The notes below the pieces were generated by a model that had not been told where the DNA came from, did not search any database, and saw only the letters and a list, made by a program, of their open reading frames with translations. Shown piece by piece: positions 1 through 6,395 of a stretch of DNA of 6,395 nt. This stretch comes from Rhodocyclaceae bacterium. Its GTDB lineage: Bacteria > Pseudomonadota > Gammaproteobacteria > Burkholderiales > Rhodocyclaceae. How positions within the stretch are numbered: position 1 is the stretch's first letter; the number at the start of each line of letters is the position of its first letter. Where the stretch lies: contig JADLGU010000137.1 in assembly GCA_020849155.1 (NCBI GenBank), forward strand, positions 1-6,395. The letters run 5' to 3'. Both the position numbers and the translations under genes were made by a program.

Positions 1-165
1 AAGACCTACAAGGTGGCCGGCTGGGCGCCGGTGGCCGAGGGCGCCAAGGGGGAACCCATCTGGGACGTCGTCGCCGCGTGGCTGCGCGACAGGAAGGTCG
101 TCGCCCCGCGCCGGCTCAACCTGCCGCGGCTCACCGGCATGGCCGGCAACCCCGGCATCGGCTGA
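1..165 (+). CDS. soxB: SoxB thiosulfohydrolase, C-terminal end (5' partial)
   Basis: The window opens inside this reading frame; 54 codons remain before a TGA at 163-165. The visible peptide begins KTYKVAGWAPVAEG, continues through GEPIWDVVAAWLRD and ends LNLPRLTGMAGNPGIG. I recognise this as the conserved C-terminus of SoxB, the periplasmic dimanganese enzyme that hydrolyses the sulfate group from the cysteine-S-thiosulfonate carried on SoxYZ during thiosulfate oxidation. The metal-binding metallophosphatase domain lies upstream of the window and cannot be inspected; only the end of the 5'-nucleotidase-like C-terminal domain is seen. No other sox gene follows, so soxB is probably the last gene of its cluster in this direction. 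The assignment rests on recalled family similarity over a short stretch. A related 5'-nucleotidase-family protein is the main alternative, but the GEPIWDVV and GMAGNPG segments argue for SoxB. Confidence 0.85.
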   Translation, partial: KTYKVAGWAPVAEGAKGEPIWDVVAAWLRDRKVVAPRRLNLPRLTGMAGNPGIG

Positions 166-211
166 GGCCGGCCGCGCAACAAAACGTTACAGAGCGGCCC
201 GGCCTCAGCCG
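159..211 (+). terminator. Long GC-rich hairpin over the soxB stop, probable terminator
   Basis: Bases 159-171 pair perfectly with 199-211 (13 bp). After one bulged C at 198, bases 172-175 pair with 194-197 (4 bp). The 18-nt loop (176-193) is A-rich. The soxB TGA (163-165) lies inside the left arm. No T-tract follows the stem, so this is not a classical intrinsic terminator. U-less hairpins of this kind are common behind genes in GC-rich bacteria, where they may terminate with Rho or protect the 3' end. The pairing is seen directly; the function is inferred. Confidence 0.55.
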
Positions 212-228
212 GTAGAATTCGCCGTGTC
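187..228 (+). promoter_or_regulatory. Candidate sigma-70 promoter for the exporter operon
   Basis: TAGAAT at 213-218 matches five of six bases of the -10 consensus TATAAT and ends 10 nt before the ATG at 229. There is no purine-rich Shine-Dalgarno sequence in front of that ATG, so a transcript starting about 7 nt after the hexamer would be leaderless or nearly so. A -35 box is poor: TTACAG at 187-192 has a 20-nt spacer, longer than usual, and lies in the loop of the soxB hairpin. The -10 is plausible and the -35 is doubtful. Confidence 0.4.
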
Positions 229-1650
229 ATGGAGACCGACTTTTTCCGTGCCCTGCGGCGCCTTCCCCTGATCGTCACCCTGTCTTCGGCGCCGGTGCTG
301 GCCGCCGACCCCTTCGGCAACCTCGCCGCCGTGCCGCCCATCAGTGGGCTGGCCGAGGCGCCGACGCCCTGCCTGCCGGCCGATTTCGGCAAGCCGCTCG
401 GCCTCGCCGAAGTGGTGGACAGCGCCCTCTGCCTCAACCCGCAGACCCGCCAGGTCTGGGCCAATGCCCGCGTCCAGGCCGCCCAGGTCGGCGTGGCCCA
501 GGCGGCCTTCCTGCCCGGCGTCTCGGCCGACGCCTCGGCCAGCCGCCTGCGCAACGAGGCGGTGCGCGGCGGCGCGGCCTACACCCAGCGCTCGGCCGGC
601 GTCGACCTCTCCTACGTGCTTTTCGATTTCGGCGCCCGCGCCGCCAGCCTGGAGAACGCCCGCCAGCTTTTCGCCGCCGCCTCGCACACCCGCGACGCCA
701 CGCTGCAGTCGGTGTTCCTCGCCGCGGTGCAGGCCTTCTTCCAGCGCCAGGCCGCCGGCGCGGCGCTGGAAGCCAGCCGCCTCTCGGAGAAATCCGCCCT
801 CGAATCGCTCAACGCCGCCGAGGCCCGCTACCAGGTCGGCGCCGCCACCCCGGCCGACCGCCTGCAGGCGCGCACCGCCCATGCCCAGGCGGTGCTCAAC
901 CGCATCGGCGCCGAGGGCGGCCTCAAGACCGCCCACGGCGCCCTCGCCAACGTGCTCGGCGTCGACCCGACCCGCCCGCTGGAACTGGCGCCGCTGCCCG
1001 CCGCGGCGCCGGGCGCCGGCTTCGAGGCCGACGTCGCCCGCCTGATCGAGGAGGCGCGCGCGAAGCGCCCCGACCTCGCCGCGGCGGAAGCCCAGCACCG
1101 CGCCGCGCGGGCCAATGTCGACGCGGCCAAGGCCGCCCACCTGCCGACCCTGTCGCTGGGCATGGGTGTCGGCCGCAGCCGGATCGCCGGCGACCCGGGC
1201 TACGACAGTTCGAGCATCGGCCTGACCCTGAGCATCCCGCTGTTTTCCGGCTTCTCGACCAGCTACAAGGTGCACGCCGCCGAGGCCCAGGCCGAGGCCC
1301 AGGCGGCGCGGCGCGAACAGGTCCGCCTGCAGGTGGCGCTCGAGGTCTGGAACGCCTACGCCAACCTCGCCACCGCCACCCAGTCGGTGAAGACCGCCGA
1401 GGACCTTCTGGAGAGCGCCACGCAGTCCGAGCGCGTCGCCGCCGGCCGCTACCGCGCCGGCGTCGGCAGCCTCCTCGATCTGCTCACCGCCCAGGCGGCG
1501 CTGGCCGGCGCGCGGCAGAGCCGCATCCAGGCCGGCACCAGCTGGTACGTCTCGCGCGCCGGCCTGGCCCAGGCCATGGGCGCGCTGGATGCCGGATTGC
1601 TCTCTTCCCTCTCCCCCGGCCCCTCTCCCGCCCGCGGGAGAGGGGAGTAA
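229..1650 (+). CDS. TolC-family outer membrane efflux channel protein
   Basis: This 473-residue protein should form the trimeric outer-membrane duct of the exporter encoded by the next three genes. Residues 1-25 look like a signal peptide: basic n-region around R7-R11, hydrophobic core LPLIVTL, and a cleavage site after VLA at A25. There is no lipobox cysteine, so it resembles TolC rather than the lipidated OprM/NodT type. Two homologous OEP halves are visible at about 55-245 and 270-455. Each has a coiled-coil stretch ending in a similar motif, RYQVG at 200-204 and RYRAG at 407-411, which shows the internal duplication typical of the family. Cysteines at 48 and 68 could form a disulfide (inference). 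The last 15 or so residues (from about 459, ending SPGPSPARGRGE) are encoded by a palindromic repeat and are probably not part of the original protein. Start choice: the ATG at 229 gives a complete signal peptide. The gene for the adaptor begins 9 nt after the stop. Confidence 0.88.
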   Translation: METDFFRALRRLPLIVTLSSAPVLAADPFGNLAAVPPISGLAEAPTPCLPADFGKPLGLAEVVDSALCLNPQTRQVWANARVQAAQVGVAQAAFLPGVSADASASRLRNEAVRGGAAYTQRSAGVDLSYVLFDFGARAASLENARQLFAAASHTRDATLQSVFLAAVQAFFQRQAAGAALEASRLSEKSALESLNAAEARYQVGAATPADRLQARTAHAQAVLNRIGAEGGLKTAHGALANVLGVDPTRPLELAPLPAAAPGAGFEADVARLIEEARAKRPDLAAAEAQHRAARANVDAAKAAHLPTLSLGMGVGRSRIAGDPGYDSSSIGLTLSIPLFSGFSTSYKVHAAEAQAEAQAARREQVRLQVALEVWNAYANLATATQSVKTAEDLLESATQSERVAAGRYRAGVGSLLDLLTAQAALAGARQSRIQAGTSWYVSRAGLAQAMGALDAGLLSSLSPGPSPARGRGE

Positions 1651-1653
1651 AGG
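1607..1653 (+). repeat. Palindromic repeat A at the channel/adaptor junction
   Basis: CCCTCTCCC occurs twice (1607-1615 and 1621-1629), and its inverted copy GGGAGAGGG lies at 1636-1644. The second copy forms an 11-bp perfect stem, 1620-1630 with 1635-1645, closed by a 4-nt loop. The element is read in frame as the tail of the channel protein. The TAA (1648-1650) comes 2 nt after the right arm and overlaps AAAGG (1649-1653), which sits 6 nt before the ATG at 1660 and is the likely ribosome binding site. C-rich elements of this style, translated as SPGPSPARGRGE-like tails, are widespread intergenic repeats in GC-rich proteobacteria (recalled knowledge). Confidence 0.75.
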
Positions 1654-1659
1654 TTCGCC

Positions 1660-2886
1660 ATGACCCGAACGAAACTCATCGCCGCCTCGCTCGCCATTCT
1701 CTGCGCGCTCGGCATCGGCTATTACCTCGTCCAGAAGCAGGCCGCCGCCGACCCGGAGAAGCGCTACAAGACGCAGGCCCTGGCCAAGGGCAACGTCGTC
1801 CAGACCGTCTCGGCCAACGGCACCCTCAACCCGGTGACCCTGGTCAGCGTCGGCACCCAGGTCTCCGGAACGGTGAAGAAGCTGCACGTCGACTTCAACG
1901 ACCAGGTCAAGCAGGGCCAGGTCCTCGCCGAGCTCGACGACGCCATCTATTCGGCGCAGGTGCGGCAGAGCGACGCCAGCGTCACCAGTGCCCTGGCCAG
2001 CGTGCAGCTGGCGCGGGCGAACGAGGCGCGACTGGACGCGCTGTTCCAGCAGGAATACGTCTCGCGCCAGGAGTTCGACCAGGCGCTGCAGGCGCGCCAG
2101 GCGGCCGAGGCGCAGCTGAAGCTGGCGCGCGCGCAGAACGACCGCGACCGCGCCAACCTCGGCTACTCGGTGATCCGCTCGCCGGTCTCCGGGGTGGTGG
2201 TCGACCGTCAGATCGATGTCGGCCAGACCGTCGCCGCCAGCTTCCAGACGCCGACGCTGTTCAAGATCGCCCAGGACCTGACGCAGATGCAGATCTACAC
2301 CACCTTCGCCGAGGCCGACATCGGCGCCATCCGCGTCGACCAGCCGGTGCGCTTCAACGTCGACGCCTTCCCCAACCGCAGTTTCGGCGGCAAGGTCAAG
2401 CAGATCCGCCTCAATCCCACCACCCAGCAGAACGTGGTGACCTACAACGTGGTGGTCGCCGTGGAAAATCCCGAGCAGATCCTGCTGCCGGGCATGACCG
2501 CCTATGTCAACATCGTCGTGGCCCAGCGCAAGGAGGTGCTGCTGGTGCCCAACACCGCGCTGCGCTTCAAGCCGGCCGAGGCCGCCAAGGCGGCGGCCGA
2601 CAAGCCGGCCGGCAGCAATGACATGGCGCGTCCCGCCGGGATGGCCGGCCAGCCGGGCGCGGGCGGGCGCGAGCGCCGCCGCGAGGCCGGCAGCGGCACG
2701 GTGCACCTCATCGAAGGCGGCGCGCTCAGGCCGGTGAAGATCGGCATCGGCATCACCGACTCGCGTTTCACCGAGGTCCTCAGCGGCGAACTGGCCGAAG
2801 GCGCCAAGGTCGTCGTCGGCGAGAACCTGCCCGCCGCCGACAACGCCGCCGCGTCCTCCAGCAGCTTCCGCCTGAGGCCGTTCTGA
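1660..2886 (+). CDS. macA: MacA-like periplasmic adaptor (HlyD/membrane fusion protein family)
   Basis: This 408-residue protein would link the inner-membrane ABC transporter to the outer-membrane channel. An N-terminal membrane anchor spans about residues 6-24, and the rest is periplasmic. The first half of the lipoyl-like domain is at about 46-95 (VSGTVKKLHVDFNDQVKQG at 68-86). An alpha-helical hairpin follows at about 97-168, and the second lipoyl half at about 169-205 starts with RSPVSGVVVDRQ at 173-184. A beta-barrel domain at about 206-300 comes next, then the membrane-proximal domain. A low-complexity Ala/Gly/Arg linker at about 306-346 interrupts the latter; such a loop is common in MacA-like adaptors. 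AAAGG 6 nt upstream supports the start. The family also includes RND adaptors, but the adjacent MacB-type ATPase and permease favour an ABC partner. Substrate unknown. Confidence 0.87.
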   Translation: MTRTKLIAASLAILCALGIGYYLVQKQAAADPEKRYKTQALAKGNVVQTVSANGTLNPVTLVSVGTQVSGTVKKLHVDFNDQVKQGQVLAELDDAIYSAQVRQSDASVTSALASVQLARANEARLDALFQQEYVSRQEFDQALQARQAAEAQLKLARAQNDRDRANLGYSVIRSPVSGVVVDRQIDVGQTVAASFQTPTLFKIAQDLTQMQIYTTFAEADIGAIRVDQPVRFNVDAFPNRSFGGKVKQIRLNPTTQQNVVTYNVVVAVENPEQILLPGMTAYVNIVVAQRKEVLLVPNTALRFKPAEAAKAAADKPAGSNDMARPAGMAGQPGAGGRERRREAGSGTVHLIEGGALRPVKIGIGITDSRFTEVLSGELAEGAKVVVGENLPAADNAAASSSSFRLRPF

Positions 2887-2894
2887 TGCGCGCC

Positions 2895-2920
2895 GCCCGC
2901 CGGGCCGCCCCAAGGGTGGC
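2895..2920 (+). other. Short inverted repeats behind the adaptor gene
   Basis: Nine bases after the adaptor stop, GCCGCCC (2904-2910) pairs with GGGTGGC (2914-2920) across a CAA loop, giving 7 bp with one G-U pair. An overlapping alternative stem pairs 2895-2899 with 2901-2905, but its single-base loop is too tight for RNA without opening. No T-tract follows. It lies in the only sizeable gap (115 nt) inside the exporter operon and could slow or partly terminate transcription, or mark an mRNA processing point. Only the pairing is seen; any function is inference. Confidence 0.35.
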
Positions 2921-2934
2921 GCAGTCAGCACATG

Positions 2935-2997
2935 GAGCCGCGCAGCGGCGAACCCCCGTCACCCCCCTCCTCGGGAAGGGGGACGGGGGAAAGGCGG
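2935..2997 (+). repeat. Palindromic repeat B, upstream of the ATPase gene
   Basis: This element is in the 115-nt gap between the adaptor and ATPase genes. CCCCCGT (2953-2959) pairs with ACGGGGG (2983-2989), and CCCCCT (2963-2968) pairs with AGGGGG (2977-2982), with three unpaired bases on the left side. It shares with repeat C the order GCGCAGCG, CCGTCACCCCC, CGGGAAGGGGG, then CGGGGG and AAGG, so the two are copies of one element in the same orientation. Its 3' end, GGGGGAAAGG (2985-2994), lies 7 nt before the GTG at 3002 and supplies the ribosome binding site of the ATPase gene. Confidence 0.75.
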
Positions 2998-3001
2998 TTC
3001 T

Positions 3002-3777
<776 letters not shown>

Positions 3778-3784
<7 letters not shown>

Positions 3785-4998
3785 GCGCCATGCTGCGCGA
3801 GGCCTGGCGGGCCATGGGCGCCAACCGCCTGCGCACCTTCCTCACCATGCTCGGCATGGTGATCGGCGTCGGCGCCGTGGTGCTGATGATGGCCATCGGC
3901 CAGGGCGCGCAGTACGCCGTGGCACAGACCATCAGCTCGATGGGCAGCAATATTTTCGTCGTGCTCTCCGGCTACACCTCGGTGGGCGGCGTACGCACCG
4001 GCGGCGGCAGCGCGCCGACGCTCAACGTCTCCGACGCCGAGGCCATCGCCGAACTCGACGGCGTCGACACCGTGGCGCCGGTGCACTGGGGCTCGGTGCA
4101 GATGGTGCGCGGCCCGAACAACTGGAACGCCTGGGTGCATGGCACCGTGCCAGCCTACTTCGACGCCCGCTCCTGGCCGGTCGCCGAGGGCGGCGCCTTC
4201 ACCGACTCCGACCTGCGCGCCGCCACCCGGGTGGCGGTGCTCGGCCGCACCGTGGCGCAGAACCTGTTCGGCGACGAGGACCCGGTCGGCAAGACCTTCC
4301 GCATCGGCCAGGCGCCCTTCACCGTGCTCGGCATTCTGGCGCCCAAGGGCCAGAACCTGGAGGGGCGCGACCAGGACGACCTGGTGGTGATGCCGCTCAC
4401 CACCGCCCAGCGGCGGGTCTTCGGCACCGCCTTCCAGGGCTCGGTGCGGCAGATCCTGGTCAAGGCCAGCGCCCCCGAAGTCATGCCGGCGCTGGAAAGG
4501 AACATGGAGTCGCTGCTGCGCCAGCGCCACCGCCTGCGCGAGGGCGCCGACAACGACTTCACCCTGCGCAACCTCACCGCGGTGGCCGAATCGGCCGCCG
4601 CCACCACCCGGGTGATGTCGCTGCTGCTCGGCGCCATCGCCTCGGTATCGCTGCTGGTGGGCGGCATCGGCATCATGAACATCATGCTGGTCTCGGTCAC
4701 CGAGCGGACCCGCGAGATCGGCATCCGCATGGCCATCGGCGCCCGCGAGCGCGACATCCTCGCCCAGTTCCTGCTCGAGGCCGTCATCATCTCCGTCATC
4801 GGCTGCGCCATCGGCCTCGGCCTCGGCCTCGGCGGCGCGCTGCTCGCCAACCAGCTGGCGAAGATGACCGTGGTGGTCTCCGGCAGCTCGGTGCTGACCG
4901 CCTTCGGCGTGGCCGCGGGAGTCGGCGTCTTCTTCGGCTTCTACCCGGCGAAAAAGGCCGCCGGCCTGGATCCCATCGAGGCGCTGCGCTACCAGTAG
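3778..4998 (+). CDS. MacB-type ABC transporter permease
   Basis: This 406-residue inner-membrane protein has the MacB topology of four transmembrane helices with a large periplasmic domain after the first. TM1 spans about 20-41, after an amphipathic N-terminus containing GANRLRTFLTMLGMVIGV. The periplasmic MacB_PCD-like domain spans about 45-278, TM2 about 280-306, TM3 about 330-353 and TM4 about 368-388. The cytoplasmic loop after TM2 carries the conserved TERTREIGIRMAIGAR segment, which contacts the ATPase in this family. The C-terminus PAKKAAGLDPIEALRYQ is also typical. The protein should dimerise and drive substrate through the adaptor and channel by mechanotransmission. The ATG at 3778 is chosen over the in-frame ATG at 3790 because only the first has a GGAAGG at proper spacing. 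The frame is open further upstream, but that part runs over the ATPase gene in another frame and is not coding. Siderophores, macrolides, peptides or lipids are possible substrates; nothing here decides. Confidence 0.92.
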
Positions 4999-5018
4999 CG
5001 GCGCGCCGGGGCCGCATC

Positions 5019-5036
5019 GGCGATAATCCGCCCATC
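5019..5036 (+). promoter_or_regulatory. Candidate -10 element for a leaderless CYTH-CHAD transcript
   Basis: GATAAT at 5022-5027 matches five of six bases of the -10 consensus and ends 9 nt before the ATG at 5037. There is no Shine-Dalgarno sequence in the 38-nt gap after the permease stop, which fits transcription starting at or just before the start codon. No good -35 hexamer is seen at normal spacing. The same arrangement occurs in front of the channel gene. This would give the CYTH-CHAD gene its own promoter separate from the exporter operon. Confidence 0.45.
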
Positions 5037-6395
5037 ATGGCGACCGAGGTCGAACTCAAGCTGGCCCTGCCGCAGGCGGCGCAGCGCGCCTTCCTCAGAC
5101 ACCCCTTGCTCGGTACGGCACAGCCGCTGCCGGCGCGGCGCCTGGTGAACGTCTATTTCGACACGCCGGGGCTGGACCTGCGCCGCCGCGGCATCGCCCT
5201 GCGCACCCGCCGCCAGGGGCGACGCTGGCTGCAGACCGTCAAATGCGCCGGGACGGCCAGCGGCGGCCTGTCGCGGCGGCCCGAGTGGGAGCAACCTTAC
5301 GCGGGGCGCTTCGACTTCTCCGCCATCGACGACCCGGCGCTGCGCGCCGTGCTGGAGCGGCACCGCCTGCGCGATTCCCTGCGGCCGGTTTTCGAGACGA
5401 TCTTCGTGCGGCGCGGCTGGCGCCTGCAGCCGGGCCGCGGCAGTCGCGTCCTGCTGCTGCTCGATCGCGGCCGGATCCTCGCCGGCGGGCGGGAGGAGGT
5501 CATCTCCGAACTGGAAATCGAACTCGAGGCGGGCGCGGCGGAGGCCCTGTTCGAGCCGGCGCTGATCCTGGCGGCGGACCTGCCGCTGGCGCCGGCGCCG
5601 CTCTCCAAGGCCGAGCGCGGCTATCGCCTGGCCGAAGGCGCGCCGCTGCGCCCGCTGCGGGCTGCCGCCTCGCCGCTGCGTCCGGCGCAGCCCCCCGCCG
5701 AGGCCTTCGGCGCCATCGCTGCCGCCTGCCTCGGCCAGCTGCAATGGAACGCCCAGGGGGCGGCCGGCGACGACTCCGAATTCATCCACCAGATGCGCGT
5801 TGCCCTGCGCCGCCTGCGCTCGGCGCTGCGCCTGTTCCGGCCGGCGCTGCCGGCCGATTTCGAGCCGGCGCTGGTGCCGTCCCTGCGCCGGCTGGCCCGC
5901 GCCCTGGGCGAGGCGCGCGACTGGGACGTGCTGGCCGAGACCATCGTCGGTCCGGCCGCCGCCGCTTTCGCCGACGACCCCCGCCTGGCGGCCCTGGCGG
6001 CGGCCGTCGAGCGCCGTCGGCAGGCGGCCCGCGCCGACCTCCGGCAGGCGCTGGCCGAACCCGGCTACGCCCTCGCCGTGCTCGATTGCCAGGCCCGTCT
6101 GCTGCGGCTCGCCGCTGACCCGGCCGCGCCGGCGCTGCGCGAGTTCGCCGCCCGCCGCTTGCGCCGCCTGCAGCGGAAGGTAGTGGGCCTGGCCGCCGCC
6201 GCGCGCGACCTCGACCCGCGGCGGCTGCACGCCCTGCGCATCGGCGTCAAGCGGCTGCGCTACGCCCTCGAATTCCTGCAGCCACTGCATCCGGACGGCA
6301 GCGGCAAGCGCCTGCGCCGGCTGGCCGCGCTGCAGGATCGGCTGGGGGCGCTCAACGACCTGGCAGGCGCCGGCCCGCTGCTCTCGCGCTGCCTG
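5037..6395 (+). CDS. CYTH-CHAD domain protein, probable inorganic triphosphatase (3' partial)
   Basis: The frame runs open from the ATG at 5037 to the window edge (453 codons). The N-terminal CYTH domain (about 1-200) shows the defining ExExK motif EVELK at 4-8. It also has YFDT at 40-43, the basic pair R56/R58 in LRTRR, K69 in QTVK, the acidic strand SELEIEL (157-163) and SKAERGY (190-196). These residues line the triphosphate and metal-binding tunnel in this family, so hydrolysis of inorganic triphosphate is the likely activity, as in E. coli YgiF. From about 220 a CHAD domain follows, with the two histidine- and arginine-rich helices HQMRVALRRLR (251-261) and HALRIGVKRLRYALEFL (398-414). 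CHAD domains bind polyphosphate, so the pair suggests a cytoplasmic role in polyphosphate or triphosphate turnover (family knowledge). No signal peptide or membrane segment is seen. The end of the CHAD domain lies outside the window. No functional tie to the exporter is evident. Confidence 0.9.
   Translation, partial: MATEVELKLALPQAAQRAFLRHPLLGTAQPLPARRLVNVYFDTPGLDLRRRGIALRTRRQGRRWLQTVKCAGTASGGLSRRPEWEQPYAGRFDFSAIDDPALRAVLERHRLRDSLRPVFETIFVRRGWRLQPGRGSRVLLLLDRGRILAGGREEVISELEIELEAGAAEALFEPALILAADLPLAPAPLSKAERGYRLAEGAPLRPLRAAASPLRPAQPPAEAFGAIAAACLGQLQWNAQGAAGDDSEFIHQMRVALRRLRSALRLFRPALPADFEPALVPSLRRLARALGEARDWDVLAETIVGPAAAAFADDPRLAALAAAVERRRQAARADLRQALAEPGYALAVLDCQARLLRLAADPAAPALREFAARRLRRLQRKVVGLAAAARDLDPRRLHALRIGVKRLRYALEFLQPLHPDGSGKRLRRLAALQDRLGALNDLAGAGPLLSRCL

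Noticed and set aside
205..2931. Very long open frame on the minus strand (908 codons) opposite the channel and adaptor genes.
   Set aside because: It is opposite two clear family members, has Gly/Arg/Ala/Leu/His-rich low-complexity composition with no recognisable domain, and is expected in DNA this GC-rich, where stop codons are rare.
2973..2994. G-runs in repeats B and C as G-quadruplexes.
   Set aside because: Only three separated G-tracts are present in each element, and they are complementary to nearby C-runs, so hairpin pairing is the simpler reading.
4999..5021. Perfect 10-bp palindrome CGGCGCGCCG followed by a small GCCG-CAT-CGGC stem, as a terminator after the permease.
   Set aside because: The palindrome has no loop, the second stem is only 4 bp, and there is no T-tract. 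It is too weak to call a terminator.
5243..6118. Plus-strand frame of 291 codons inside the CYTH-CHAD gene.
   Set aside because: Arg/Ala/Pro/Gly-rich out-of-frame shadow of the real gene, which is open from 5037 to the window end.
4989..6290. Long minus-strand frame (433 codons) opposite the CYTH-CHAD gene.
   Set aside because: The plus strand encodes all CYTH and CHAD motifs here. The minus-strand product is Gln/Arg/Gly-rich with no domain.

Overview
The window is very GC-rich (about 70% by eye), and every gene is on the + strand. The gene content suggests a chemolithotrophic or facultatively sulfur-oxidising proteobacterium: the end of a SoxB thiosulfohydrolase, a TolC/MacA/MacB-type tripartite exporter and a CYTH-CHAD polyphosphate-related protein. 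A betaproteobacterium, perhaps Rhodocyclales, fits best. That placement is inferred from gene content and style, not from a database search.

Layout: (1) 1-165 is the last 54 codons of soxB. (2) A long GC-rich hairpin overlaps the soxB stop and is followed directly by a possible promoter. (3) 229-4998 is a four-gene operon: a TolC-family outer-membrane channel, a MacA-like periplasmic adaptor, a MacB-type ATPase and a MacB-type permease on a separate polypeptide. (4) 5037 to the window end is a CYTH-CHAD protein, open at its 3' end. There is no non-coding stretch over 300 bases; the largest gap is 2887-3001.

How the genes work together: the ATPase and permease would form the inner-membrane mechanotransmission ABC motor, the adaptor would bridge the periplasm, and the TolC-family protein would form the outer-membrane duct. 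All four parts of one export machine are therefore encoded together. The substrate cannot be read from the sequence. The flanking soxB end and the CYTH-CHAD gene look like independent units.

The least ordinary feature is a set of C/G-rich palindromic repeats at all three internal junctions of the exporter operon. They share one architecture (two copies of an arm in tandem plus one inverted copy). The first is in one orientation and the other two are in the opposite one. They lie next to or contain the Shine-Dalgarno sequence of the following gene. Two of them have been absorbed into the C-terminal coding end of the preceding gene. The last two bracket the ATPase gene as direct repeats. I see no wholly new multi-gene system here; the repeat arrangement and two similar, apparently leaderless gene starts are the points worth checking.
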